From an uncultured Ignavibacteria bacterium (GTDB lineage: Bacteria; Bacteroidota; Ignavibacteria; Kapaibacteriales; Kapaibacteriaceae), in the NCBI GenBank assembly GCA_903939735.1, contig CAJAIA010000033.1, positions 1-64,000 on the forward strand: a DNA stretch of 64,000 bases, given 5' to 3'. The notes beneath the pieces were generated by a model. That model searched no databases. It was not told the origin of the DNA and saw nothing but the letters and a program-made list of their open reading frames with translations. Every line of letters begins with the position of its first letter. Within the stretch, counting starts at the first letter, position 1. Position numbers and translations under genes: made by a program. Shown piece by piece: positions 25,510 through 35,070 of this stretch.

Positions 25510-27939
25510 CTACTTCGTGCGCGATGCCTCGTGCAGCACATCGAGATTGTGTTGCACCTTGCCGAACACCGTACCGTCTGGGAAACGTCCGTCTTTCCGG
25601 ACCTTCCCTGCTGGCACTCCCATCATCAGCTCAACGGCTTCTTCAACACGCTCGATGGGATAGATGTTGAACTTCTTTGATCGCACGGCCTCGACGATTT
25701 CGTCGTTGAGCATAAGATCATTCACATTCTGAATCGGCAGCACAACGCCCTGCGTTCCTGTAAGCCCCTTGTCCTTGCAGACTTCAAAGAAGCCAGTGAT
25801 TTTCTCGTTCACGCCGCCAACGGCCTGAATGTCACCTTTCTGATTGATACTCCCAGTCAGCCCCAAGTCCTGCCGGATCGGGATATTGGAGATCGCACTA
25901 AGAAGAGCAATCATCTCGGCAGCAGACGCACTATCGCCATCAACGCCTCCATAGTTCTGCTCGAACGCAATGCTGGAGGTAAACGACATCGGTTGTTTCC
26001 GCGAGAATAGCGTTCGGAGCAAACCAGAGAGAATCAGCACGCCCTTAGAGTGGATCGAGCCACTCATGGCAACTTCACGTTCAATGTTGATGATGCCAGC
26101 ATTACCTGCACTCACGGTGGCGGTAATCCGCGCAGGTTTGCCGAACGACACAATGCCGCTGCTATACACCGTGAGGCCGTTAATCTGTCCAACACGAGCG
26201 CCCTTTGTGTCGATTAAGAGCATGCCCTTCGTAATGTTTTCACGTATGCTCTCATCGGCACGACTACTGCGACGATGCCGCATAGCGATGGCATGGCGAA
26301 CATGCTCTTCGCGGACAACGCGCGCTTTCTTGAGCGATGCAAAGTGCGATGCTTCTCGCAGCAAATCGGCTGCATAGGCAAACTGTAGACTGATCTTGGT
26401 GTTCGTCTCGGTAAAGGCGACAGCCCATTCAATGATCGCGGCAGCTCCACCACGATCGCAGTGCAGGAGCGACTCCTCGGTGGCGATCTGCGAGATGAAA
26501 CCGCAGTAGTGACGGATCATATCGCGCGAACGAGGCACTTCGGCATCGAATTCAGCGTGCACCTTAAACATCTTGTGGAAGTCTTCATCGGCAGCCCAGA
26601 GCGCGAGGTACACCGCTGGGTCGCCAAGGAGAATGACCTTTACATCAAGGCGAATGAACTCTGGCTTGATCGTATTCAACTGAAACTGCGCGTCGAGAGG
26701 CTGAATGTCGAGTCGGCCATAGAGCATTACACGTTTCAGGGCAGCCCAGACGTTCGCATCAGAGAGCACGTCCATCGCGTTCAAGATGATGTATCCGCCG
26801 TTAGCACGGAGAATCGAACCGGCACGTATGTGTGACACATCGCTGAGGGTAAATCCTCTGGCATCAACACGACGCTCGATTGTGCCGAACAGTGACCCAT
26901 AGGTTGGCGATGTCTCAACGATGATCGGGGCCGTTGCGCAATCGTAATTGTCGAGAACGAGATTCACCACAGACACACGTTCCAGCTGGCGACCTTGCTC
27001 TTCCGTGGCCTCATCTACCACGCCGGCATGCTTCGCTGAATAGACACGCACGTAATCTTCGACGTGCTCAAGAATGAACGTTGTAAGACCATCCAAGAAG
27101 TCCGTTATGCGATCTCGCGGAAAACTCGAACGCAGATCTTCGAAGATCCCTTTGAGTAGAATCCCTACTGCAACCCGATCATGCTTCGAGAGCTCCTTAC
27201 GGAAGTCCACCATGACGCGCATTGACCGACGTCCGATATCACTGAGCTCTTCGCGGTATGTCTCGTACAACCCATGCAGCGCCGTTGCCTGCTCGATCGT
27301 CAGCTTCTTCGCCTCAACCAATTCATCCAGTTCGTCAATCGCAACGGGCTTGCCATCAACGACGGGAAACACTTCAGTGCGACCAGTACCATCTTCTTCC
27401 TGGAGCGTACCAACGACGAATCCAGAAGGACGAATCTTTGCGTCGAACTCTGCGAGGAGTGTCTGCTCCAGCTGCTGGAATCGCTGACTAATAGTCTTAC
27501 GATCCGTCTGAAAATGCTCGTCTTCGAACAACTGCGGAATTCGCCGACGCACGACGTTCATCGCCTCATCCATCATTCGAGCAAAGACACGTCCCTCACC
27601 TGCCTCAAAACGCAACAGCACCGGTTGGTCCGGTGCTTTGAAGTTGTTTACATAGGCGAAGTCGTGCAGCTGCACGCGCTCATCCTTGCGATGATCGAGG
27701 ATCTGACGAATAGTCGTCATACGCCCGGTTCCCACAACGCCAGACGTCCAGATGTTGTAGCCTTGACTCCGAATACCGGCACCAAGCTCAATGGCCTCAA
27801 TCGCACGGTCTTGTCCAACAATCCGGTTAAGCGGCTTCATCTGCTTAGTCGTTGTCGTAAACGGCAGATGTGCGTGCGGACATGTCCAACGCAGTTCAGC
27901 GGGTGCGAGTGCGCGTGCTGACTTAACCTTCTTCGTCAT
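25510..27939 (-). CDS. Lon-family ATP-dependent protease, AAA_32 type
   Basis: The product is 809 aa from ATG 27939 (MTKKVKSARALAPAELRW). The ATPase part is of the divergent AAA_32 type, with a P-loop-like SGVVGTGRMTTIRQIL that lacks the usual GKT, YIILNAMDVL and a coiled linker. The C-terminal Lon peptidase domain shows the Ser nucleophile in GGVDGDSASAAEM and Lys in NEKITGFFEVC. This group is distinct from LonA, is soluble, and its substrates are unknown. It overlaps the end of the upstream nuclease gene by 17 bases, so the pair is probably co-expressed. Confidence 0.88.
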   Translation of the reverse strand: MTKKVKSARALAPAELRWTCPHAHLPFTTTTKQMKPLNRIVGQDRAIEAIELGAGIRSQGYNIWTSGVVGTGRMTTIRQILDHRKDERVQLHDFAYVNNFKAPDQPVLLRFEAGEGRVFARMMDEAMNVVRRRIPQLFEDEHFQTDRKTISQRFQQLEQTLLAEFDAKIRPSGFVVGTLQEEDGTGRTEVFPVVDGKPVAIDELDELVEAKKLTIEQATALHGLYETYREELSDIGRRSMRVMVDFRKELSKHDRVAVGILLKGIFEDLRSSFPRDRITDFLDGLTTFILEHVEDYVRVYSAKHAGVVDEATEEQGRQLERVSVVNLVLDNYDCATAPIIVETSPTYGSLFGTIERRVDARGFTLSDVSHIRAGSILRANGGYIILNAMDVLSDANVWAALKRVMLYGRLDIQPLDAQFQLNTIKPEFIRLDVKVILLGDPAVYLALWAADEDFHKMFKVHAEFDAEVPRSRDMIRHYCGFISQIATEESLLHCDRGGAAAIIEWAVAFTETNTKISLQFAYAADLLREASHFASLKKARVVREEHVRHAIAMRHRRSSRADESIRENITKGMLLIDTKGARVGQINGLTVYSSGIVSFGKPARITATVSAGNAGIINIEREVAMSGSIHSKGVLILSGLLRTLFSRKQPMSFTSSIAFEQNYGGVDGDSASAAEMIALLSAISNIPIRQDLGLTGSINQKGDIQAVGGVNEKITGFFEVCKDKGLTGTQGVVLPIQNVNDLMLNDEIVEAVRSKKFNIYPIERVEEAVELMMGVPAGKVRKDGRFPDGTVFGKVQHNLDVLHEASRTK

Positions 27940-30900
27940 GATGAGTTTCCTCTTCAGTGGTGGAGACGAGCATGCCCCAGTGATCCTTGCGGCACACCGA
28001 TGATACACGACACATCGTACAAACGTCCTTCAGGGGACGAACAGGGTACGTACCGGATTGTATCTGCGCTACACCCGGATACAACAACGCGAGTACGTCC
28101 TCGAGTGTTTCGGAAAGGGCCGTACGCACGGGTGTTTCCCGCAACTTCCCAAGCGATGCCATCGGTGATCCAACGTCAGCAAGCACAACGCGGCGATCGA
28201 GTTTGGATGGCGATTGCAGCGACGATCCAAATGCACGGTAGACAGCCGCCTCGGGCAAGACGTCGACTCCGTGCTGTGCAAACCATGCCCGTACGGCCGC
28301 GAGATACAACGGCATTTGTGATGCTCTCCCCTTCTGGACCTTTGTCTTCGTGAAGGAGTCAGACAGCGAGCTTTTGTAATCCACAACAGCGACATGCAGC
28401 ACGCCATCAACTTCCCGCAGGTCGATACGATCGATTCGCGTCTTGACGGGCACCGAAACAACGCCATCATTCAACGTGATATCGATAGAGATCTCGATTT
28501 CCTGCTCAAAGAGCACGGGCATAAAACCGGATGTACGCTGGTCTTCACGCTCCAGCGCAAGCCACCGCTTGAGCAGACCCGGACGGAGGTCGTCGCCGAG
28601 GAGGGCGCGACGCTCAACGGGGGCGAATGCATGCACATGCGACTGTTCCGCGAGAACGTCGTCGACGGTGCGTTGCAAGAGCGACCACTGCTCGTCGAAT
28701 GGTGTCGCCTGAAGATCCACACGCGCTGCACGCAGACCTGCGGGTGACATCTCGACGGACGAATCACCACGCATGCGTTGATACCAGCGATCAACAACAT
28801 CATGGAGCAATGTGCCACGCTCCAGAGGTGTGAGTCGCACATCATCATAGTCGATGTCGTCGAGACGAACAATGTACTGTGCGAAGAATCGATACGGACA
28901 TTGGATTGCCACATCGAGTCGCGACGGACTTATAGGACGAGAGAGATCTTCTTCGAGGATACGCTGCGCTTCGTCATGCATGAGTAATCCCACACGGCCG
29001 TGTTGCGACACATCCATAACAGGCGCATCATCATACGCCACACGCTGATCACGGGGATGCACAACACAGGCGATCGCAGAATCGGCACTCCGCCACCGTG
29101 AACGATGTGTAATCCCATCCCCAAACGCATCGAGTGTTGTCGATGCAAGGACAGGCGAACCATCCAGGATCGATGGATAGGTAAACACCATCGTGCCGCC
29201 GGGCGCAACAGCAAATGCGATATCTGCCATCGACTCCCATGCGAGATGCTTCTGAACGTCGGGCACGACATCCTCGTCGAGTTGATGCGTTGTTGTTCGA
29301 GGGAACTCGCCTTCAAGACATCCAACAACGACAACAAGATCGATCGCGTCGCCACGAAGCTCGGCAGGTCGCACCACTCGCACACCCGAGCGGGTTGGCG
29401 AGGCTGTCGTGATCATCGTAGACCGCACGATGGTCCACCAGCGGTGCAAATGCATAGTGAACGACCATGCCGGCAGATCGTGATCGCGATGCAAGGCCAT
29501 GTAGGCGGAGCATGCGTCGCGAAGCGCCGCAAACGCACGTGGTTCATGCTCCATACAGCGTCGCTCAAGATCGATTGCCCCTGCTAAGCGTGTGAGCAAG
29601 ATCGACGTAAACCGTTCTACATCAAGCGCACCGTGCACCTGCACATCGAGAAGCGATCGCAGTTCGCGAAGCGTACGGAGTGCGTACTCATAGCGACGTA
29701 CATTTCGTTCAGCGTGTTCATCATCATCGTCATTGCGTTCAGCAATCGCCTGCATGTCCGCGCGACGTTGCTCGAGTCGGTCGATCCACTCCTGTGCTCC
29801 GTTCCCTCCTACGATACGTTCCTCACGTGCAATCAACAGCAAGGCGGGTCCGTTGTGTACGAGGTCGCGAAGCAATGGCTCACGAAGCACGCGCTCGACA
29901 TCGGCACGCACCCATGCGCCAGCAACGACACGACAACATGCATGGAGGAGCGAGGCCGTATGCGTTTGAGCAAGCGACTGCTCGGATGTTGTTCGAAGTG
30001 GGAGTCCGGATTCCACGCATGCTTGTCGAAGGCGTTCAACGTAGAGCTGATCTCCCGGAACACAGATTGCCATCGCGTTGAGCGACACACCATCTGCCGC
30101 GGCCTCCTTGCAGAGCGCTACAGCACGACGAACCTCGTCGGATCGACTCGTGCATGCTACAAGAGTTCGCTCAGCTTCGGGGAGTCCTGCCTCGTAGCGT
30201 CCTCCTTCATGCCAGCCATGCGCAACGAACCACTGCACATCACGTTCGGTGCGTGAGGCAAGAGCCTCTTCGCGTTGCGGCATCTCGGGTGCAAACTGCA
30301 GTGCAATGTCCCATCCACGCTCTGCGAGTGCATGGAGGAATTCCGCATCAACTCCCGTTACGCCATGAGTGTCGACAACCAGACATCGTGTGATCGCATC
30401 ACCAGACGGTGTTGTGAGGACGATTGATGGACGCGATCGGATCTGTTCGACAACGCGCCGACTGAAGGTTCCCCGATCTGCTGCACGCGAACCAAGCACA
30501 TCTTCATACGCCTCCCAGATACGAGCTGCTGTGGCGAGCTGTCGTGCCGCACGTTGCGAGGGATGACGCAGGGCAGCATCTCGCAACCATGCCGGCGACC
30601 GCAGCTCCTGCGCCCAGCGCACAATACGTGATGCGCGCAGACGAATGGATCCCGGTGGCAGTTCGCATGCCTCTGCTGCATATGCAAGCAAGACATCAAC
30701 CGAACTATCGGGGAGAATGCGCGGGATCTGCTCCAGCACCTGCGGTGCAAGCGCTCGATACAACGCAGCCATCGTGAGCACCGTTGGAGGTTCGCCACGT
30801 CCATTTGATCTCGCCCACTGCATCAGCACATCATCGCGCTGACGTGATGTTGGAACCACAATCACAACGGGTTCATGCGGAAGGAACGCAAAGCGTGGCG

Positions 30901-30967
30901 TTGAAGCCGACGCACGGCAGACATCGCGGAAGACTGTATCAGGAGTCGAAGAAATCCAGGATGTCAT
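27923..30967 (-). CDS. AddB-like PD-(D/E)XK nuclease / inactive helicase subunit
   Basis: The product is 1014 aa from ATG 30967 (MTSWISSTPDTVFRDVCR). The N-terminal helicase-like region (VVIVVPTSRQRDDVLMQW) has no canonical Walker A. The C-terminal nuclease has RGTLLHDVVDRWY and VAVVDYKSS, typical of the RecB/AddB PD-(D/E)XK core. Cysteines in IQCPYRFF and DVCTMCRVSSVC match the four-Cys Fe-S cluster of AddB-type nucleases. It would process double-strand DNA ends for recombination. The expected helicase partner AddA is not adjacent; a Lon-like protease gene follows instead. Confidence 0.8.
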   Translation of the reverse strand: MTSWISSTPDTVFRDVCRASASTPRFAFLPHEPVVIVVPTSRQRDDVLMQWARSNGRGEPPTVLTMAALYRALAPQVLEQIPRILPDSSVDVLLAYAAEACELPPGSIRLRASRIVRWAQELRSPAWLRDAALRHPSQRAARQLATAARIWEAYEDVLGSRAADRGTFSRRVVEQIRSRPSIVLTTPSGDAITRCLVVDTHGVTGVDAEFLHALAERGWDIALQFAPEMPQREEALASRTERDVQWFVAHGWHEGGRYEAGLPEAERTLVACTSRSDEVRRAVALCKEAAADGVSLNAMAICVPGDQLYVERLRQACVESGLPLRTTSEQSLAQTHTASLLHACCRVVAGAWVRADVERVLREPLLRDLVHNGPALLLIAREERIVGGNGAQEWIDRLEQRRADMQAIAERNDDDDEHAERNVRRYEYALRTLRELRSLLDVQVHGALDVERFTSILLTRLAGAIDLERRCMEHEPRAFAALRDACSAYMALHRDHDLPAWSFTMHLHRWWTIVRSTMITTASPTRSGVRVVRPAELRGDAIDLVVVVGCLEGEFPRTTTHQLDEDVVPDVQKHLAWESMADIAFAVAPGGTMVFTYPSILDGSPVLASTTLDAFGDGITHRSRWRSADSAIACVVHPRDQRVAYDDAPVMDVSQHGRVGLLMHDEAQRILEEDLSRPISPSRLDVAIQCPYRFFAQYIVRLDDIDYDDVRLTPLERGTLLHDVVDRWYQRMRGDSSVEMSPAGLRAARVDLQATPFDEQWSLLQRTVDDVLAEQSHVHAFAPVERRALLGDDLRPGLLKRWLALEREDQRTSGFMPVLFEQEIEISIDITLNDGVVSVPVKTRIDRIDLREVDGVLHVAVVDYKSSLSDSFTKTKVQKGRASQMPLYLAAVRAWFAQHGVDVLPEAAVYRAFGSSLQSPSKLDRRVVLADVGSPMASLGKLRETPVRTALSETLEDVLALLYPGVAQIQSGTYPVRPLKDVCTMCRVSSVCRKDHWGMLVSTTEEETHHDEEG

Positions 30968-30992
30968 AGTGAAGTTGCCGAATGGGCGGACG

Positions 30993-31000
30993 TATCTTTG
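30993..31000 (+). promoter_or_regulatory. TAnnTTTG -7 element upstream of the lipoprotein gene
   Basis: TATCTTTG lies 15 bases before ATG 31016, in the 48-bp divergent gap with the AddB-like gene. Confidence 0.6.
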
Positions 31001-31015
31001 TGCGGTATAACGACA

Positions 31016-31696
31016 ATGAGGTTCAATATGATTGCATACACGCATTCATCCAAATGCTGGATCGCAATATATGTCGTCGCGGCATCATGGGTGCTCTTCG
31101 GCTGTGGAGCAACGCAGCCGATTCGCGTGCTCCCAGCAGCTTCGACAGCGATCACAGCATCCCTGGGCGGACCCGTCGTCCCGGGTAAGTCGCCTGTTGT
31201 GATCACCCCCTACATCACCACCGGCGTGCTTCATGGCATCTCCGACGATGTTACACTGCATGGCAACCTACACCTGCTAATGACTGCCTTCGCTGTTGGT
31301 GGCATCGACGTCGGCGCTTCTGCACGCCTCCTGCGTGGCGACGGATGGACGCCAGAGATTACCGGCGGTGTGCGCGCATATGGATTCATGCAGTTCTCCG
31401 ACCAACCGAAGCCTCGACTATACCCTTCGCTTTCGGCAAACGCCTCGTGGAGCGTACGTGAGCAGGATCTCATTTACGTGGGCAGCCACGCTACAGCCCA
31501 ATGGACCCCTGGCGCGGTGTACGTGAGTCCATTCATCGGCTATAGCTTCGCAGCAACCGATGCATGTTCACTCCAGCTCGAATGCATTTGGCAGGCTTCT
31601 AATCACGACACACGGAGCGGCATTCTCGAAGGCATCTCCTCGATCAGTGGCCAAGGTTCTTTCGGGATCTTTCTTGCGGGAGCAGTACGACTATGA
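31016..31696 (+). CDS. Outer-membrane-type lipoprotein of unknown function
   Basis: The product is 226 aa from ATG 31016. A hydrophobic leader ends in a lipobox-like WVLFGC (Cys at about 30), so it is probably a lipoprotein. The rest is strand-rich with alternating hydrophobic and aromatic residues (GGVRAYGFMQFSDQP, YVGSHATAQWTPGAVYVSPFIGYSF) and a short hydrophobic C-terminus ending GAVRL, resembling a small beta-barrel. No family was recognised. It overlaps the next gene by four bases (ATGA) and so belongs with the hydrolase and ribE. Confidence 0.68.
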   Translation: MRFNMIAYTHSSKCWIAIYVVAASWVLFGCGATQPIRVLPAASTAITASLGGPVVPGKSPVVITPYITTGVLHGISDDVTLHGNLHLLMTAFAVGGIDVGASARLLRGDGWTPEITGGVRAYGFMQFSDQPKPRLYPSLSANASWSVREQDLIYVGSHATAQWTPGAVYVSPFIGYSFAATDACSLQLECIWQASNHDTRSGILEGISSISGQGSFGIFLAGAVRL

Positions 31697-32517
31697 GACA
31701 CGTCCTCACAACACTCACCGCACTTGCTCTCCTGACATCCTGCACGATGGATGGCTTTCTGTTCAACTCGAAGCCACTCGACACATATACGCTCGCAGAC
31801 TCGGTGATCCCGACGTCACGCCGTGAAGCCTTTCAGCTCGCCTCGGGCGACGCAACGATCTACGGCTACTACGCAAAGCAACCCGACTCTTTACGCGTGG
31901 AACCACACCCAGTGATCATCTACCATCACGGCAACTATGGTCACCTGCAGTATTACTGGGATCGCGTCGAGCTTCTGTACAAGACCGGCGCTGATGTGCT
32001 TGTGTACGACTATCGCGGCTTCGGACGAAGCACGGGGACAAGCTCCGAAGCATCGATGACTGAGGACGCCACAGCGATTCTCGCCTACGTGAGATCACGT
32101 CCCGACGTCGACACAAACCAGATCTTCCACTATGGCTTTTCGTTGGGGGGCTTCCCCGCTGTCTACTCAGCAGCTCGTCTGCATACGCCTCGCGGCCTGA
32201 TAACGGAATCCATCTTCGCTTCCGGCGAAACACTGATACAAACAGGAACATTGTTGAACATTCCTGGCTCATACCTCCTGAAGGGCGAGTACAACAACAC
32301 GCTTCACGCACAGGAACGAACATGTCCACTCTTGATGTTGCATGGCACGGGTGACACGTTCATTCCTATCAATGTGCACGCAGAGAAGATCTTCGCCGCT
32401 GCTCGACAGCCAAAGACGTTGATCAAGGTTGAGGGCGCAGAGCACGAGGGAGTTCCATCAACGTACGGATACGACACGTACATCACGCGCATTCGCGCAT
32501 TCATTCGCGGGAACTGA
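31693..32517 (+). CDS. Alpha/beta-hydrolase lipoprotein
   Basis: The 274-aa product starts with a leader ending LALLTSC, a good lipobox, so it should be membrane-anchored and outside the cytoplasm. The hydrolase fold shows an oxyanion region YHHGNYGHLQYYW, the nucleophile elbow GFSLGG, a later MLHGTGDTFIP with the Asp, and EGAEHEG with the catalytic His. It resembles the 'alpha/beta hydrolase, BAAT/dipeptidyl-peptidase-like' group, probably an esterase or thioesterase. The substrate is unknown. Confidence 0.82.
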   Translation: MRHVLTTLTALALLTSCTMDGFLFNSKPLDTYTLADSVIPTSRREAFQLASGDATIYGYYAKQPDSLRVEPHPVIIYHHGNYGHLQYYWDRVELLYKTGADVLVYDYRGFGRSTGTSSEASMTEDATAILAYVRSRPDVDTNQIFHYGFSLGGFPAVYSAARLHTPRGLITESIFASGETLIQTGTLLNIPGSYLLKGEYNNTLHAQERTCPLLMLHGTGDTFIPINVHAEKIFAAARQPKTLIKVEGAEHEGVPSTYGYDTYITRIRAFIRGN

Positions 32518-32519
32518 TC

Positions 32520-33107
32520 ATGTTTACGGGTTTGGTGGAAGAAACGGGCACAATCACATCATGCACGCCGCACAATGGCGGTCTGCGGCTCCGGTGTTCG
32601 GCGCAGCGCATCATGGATGATCTTGCAATCGATCACAGCGTCGCAGTTCAGGGCGTGTGCCTTACGGTGGTTGAACGCGACGACACGTCGTTCGCTGTTG
32701 ACGTGATTGCGGAGACACTCACCAAGACAACGATTGGAACACTGCATGACGGTTCGCATGTGAACCTAGAACGGGCCGTGCGGATGGCCGACCGTTTGGG
32801 AGGCCACCTCGTTCAGGGACACGTTGACACGACAGGGACCGTGCGCGAGATCATCACGACCGACGGACGCTGGGAGATTTGGATCGAGTTTCCGCCAGCA
32901 TTCCGCAGGTGGCTCATCCCTGTTGGCTCGGTCTGCGTCAACGGTGTATCACTAACCGTTGCCGAACTCACCGAGGCAGCATTCAAGGTTGCTATCATTC
33001 CGCATACACTCGAGGTTACGACACTGCGCGATCTTGCTGCAGGAGATCACGTGAATCTCGAGTTCGATCTGCTCGCGAAGTACATCGAACAACTGATGCC
33101 GCGTTAA
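32520..33107 (+). CDS. ribE: Riboflavin synthase, alpha chain
   Basis: The 195-aa product starts MFTGLVEETGTI and contains two lumazine-binding repeats (about 1-96 and 97-190), with the internal VNLERAVRMADRLGGHLVQGHVDTTG and VNLEFDLLAKYIEQL. It dismutates two 6,7-dimethyl-8-ribityllumazine molecules to riboflavin. It starts two bases after the hydrolase stop. Its stop TTAA overlaps that of the convergent peptidase gene. Confidence 0.95.
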   Translation: MFTGLVEETGTITSCTPHNGGLRLRCSAQRIMDDLAIDHSVAVQGVCLTVVERDDTSFAVDVIAETLTKTTIGTLHDGSHVNLERAVRMADRLGGHLVQGHVDTTGTVREIITTDGRWEIWIEFPPAFRRWLIPVGSVCVNGVSLTVAELTEAAFKVAIIPHTLEVTTLRDLAAGDHVNLEFDLLAKYIEQLMPR

Positions 33108-34651
33108 CGCTCGAAACCGCCCGGTACATATCGTGTGCGCGGACGTTGCGTTACACGCCATGTGACGCGCGTTGCCAGACGTGCGATGTTGCTCAGGTCG
33201 TCGAGATTGATCTTCTCGATGTGATCACCAAGCTTATGGTAGTCAGCGTGCTCACCTGTGAAGAAGAAAATCACAGGGATGCGTCGGCGTGCGAATGAGG
33301 CCTGGTCGCTTCGGAAGAAGTACTTCTCGATGTCGTAGGCCAATGTCATCGGCCGTTCGAGCAACGCGTTCTCTTCTTCATTGATGGTCACCATATCCGG
33401 ACAGCGCTCGTTGCCGCCGATCGAGAGCTTGTTGTTCTCGCAGCGGCCAATCATATCCATGTTCATCATGGCAACACAGGAATCCAGTGGAAGTGGCGAC
33501 GCATCAACATATGCGCGCGATCCATAGAGGCCTTTCTCTTCGCCCGAAAACGCAACAAACACAACACTGCGATCGGGACGTTGCGACGATGTTGCAAGCG
33601 CCTCTGCAGCAAGCAGCAGACCTGTTGTGCCGGACGCGTTGTCGTCGGCGCCATTGAATACCGTATCACCATCATCACCCGCCTTGCCAACGCCGATATG
33701 ATCGTAGTGAGCACCGACAACGGCGTACTCGTGAGGGACGGTAGCGCCTGGAAGTCGAGCGTGCACATTGCGCACAGGAACCTTCTCGCGTGCGATGCGC
33801 ACGGAACACGACAACCGCGCGCCTGCAATAACGCGCGATGCTGGAGTAAGTGTTGAGTCTAGCTGCAGCGTAAGAGCATTAACCGCACCCAACGAGTCGA
33901 ACAAGAAGGTGGCAACACGCTCGCCGACATGAAGGCATGGGATCGAGCGCGTTGTATCGGGAAGTTGGAGCGGACGTGTGTCGCGTTTCGCATTCTTTGC
34001 AACGGAGGCCCATGGGAACCCCGTCACGAAGGGCTTGCGCGGGGTGCGCAGCGCGTCGATCAGCATAATGCCGACTGCACCATGCTTGCGCGCATTCTCG
34101 ATTTTCGATCGCAGTGTGCTGTACCACGTGAATTGACGTCCACGGAATTTTGACGTGTCGGCATTCTCCGGCTCGCCGCGTAGGATCATCACAACAGCGC
34201 CCTTCGTATCGATCGACGCGTAATCGTCGTAGGAATATTCAGGCGCAGTGATTCCAAAACCGGCAAACACAATAGGTGCCTGCGAGATTGATCCATCACC
34301 TGTTTCTTCGAACGGCATAAAGTCGGTCTTAATCACCGCTTCGAGTGTCTGCCCGCCACGCGAGAGCGTTACCGTACAGGGCAGCTGAAGATCCAGTCGC
34401 TCCAAGTTGTACTGTTGGAAATACGAGCCGTTGATCGGTTCGAGACCGAACTGACGGAATCGTGCTGCAATGTACTCGGCGGATATCTCAAGCTCACGCG
34501 AAGGGGTGTCGCGCCCCTTCATCGAATCGGCAGCAAGAACACCAAGGTGGTCGAGTGCGCGCTTCGGTGTGAATCGCGCATCAACGTCGGCTGGGAACGG
34601 ACGTGGTTCGCCGGTTCCAAGAAGTGCAAGCGCACAGAGCAATAGAATCAT
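33104..34651 (-). CDS. M28 family zinc aminopeptidase, secreted
   Basis: The 515-aa product has a signal peptide (LLLCALALLGTGEP). A PA-type insert (about 110-220, GAVVMILRGEPENADTS) precedes the M28 domain with zinc ligands in GAHYDHIG, GADDNASGT, GEEKGLYGS, NMDMIGR and a late YHKLGDHIEKI. It should hydrolyse N-terminal residues of peptides in the periplasm or outside. It is last in a minus-strand series and overlaps the anti-sigma kinase gene as ATGA. Confidence 0.9.
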   Translation of the reverse strand: MILLLCALALLGTGEPRPFPADVDARFTPKRALDHLGVLAADSMKGRDTPSRELEISAEYIAARFRQFGLEPINGSYFQQYNLERLDLQLPCTVTLSRGGQTLEAVIKTDFMPFEETGDGSISQAPIVFAGFGITAPEYSYDDYASIDTKGAVVMILRGEPENADTSKFRGRQFTWYSTLRSKIENARKHGAVGIMLIDALRTPRKPFVTGFPWASVAKNAKRDTRPLQLPDTTRSIPCLHVGERVATFLFDSLGAVNALTLQLDSTLTPASRVIAGARLSCSVRIAREKVPVRNVHARLPGATVPHEYAVVGAHYDHIGVGKAGDDGDTVFNGADDNASGTTGLLLAAEALATSSQRPDRSVVFVAFSGEEKGLYGSRAYVDASPLPLDSCVAMMNMDMIGRCENNKLSIGGNERCPDMVTINEEENALLERPMTLAYDIEKYFFRSDQASFARRRIPVIFFFTGEHADYHKLGDHIEKINLDDLSNIARLATRVTWRVTQRPRTRYVPGGFER

Positions 34652-35067
34652 GTTGGCAGGTTGTATGTGATCATAACATGCATACCCGGGTCGCCCGGAC
34701 GGAACTCAACAGTATCAGCAAGATGTCGAATCAGGAACACTCCACGTCCACCCTCGCGCAGAACGTTTTCGGGAAGACGAGGATCGGGCACTGCATCGGG
34801 ATCGAAACCACTGCCGTAATCACGCACAACGATGATCACATCATGATCGGATGTCTGCACATCGATATCTACCGAATAGTCTGCTTGGCAACCATGCGCA
34901 TGAATGATAGCGTTGTTGACGGCCTCGGTGATTGCCACATGCAGGTCATGGAGGCGGAGCGGCCCTAAGCGCACGAGCTCCTGGATGGAGTCAAGGAAGG
35001 GGCCAACTGCGGTGATGTTCTGTCGCTCGCTCGGCAAACGAAGTGAGTATGTGCGAACGGTGGTCAT
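34648..35067 (-). CDS. RsbW-type serine kinase / anti-sigma ATPase domain protein
   Basis: The 139-aa single HATPase_c domain has N-box EAVNNAIIHAH, G1 DYGSGFD and G2 GGRGVFLIRHL, as in RsbW/SpoIIAB and stand-alone HATPase proteins. Such proteins bind a sigma factor or phosphorylate an STAS antagonist. No sigma factor, STAS protein or PP2C phosphatase lies nearby, so its partners must be elsewhere. It starts three bases after the outer-membrane protein gene and overlaps the peptidase gene. Confidence 0.85.
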   Translation of the reverse strand: MTTVRTYSLRLPSERQNITAVGPFLDSIQELVRLGPLRLHDLHVAITEAVNNAIIHAHGCQADYSVDIDVQTSDHDVIIVVRDYGSGFDPDAVPDPRLPENVLREGGRGVFLIRHLADTVEFRPGDPGMHVMITYNLPT

Positions 35068-35070
35068 AGG

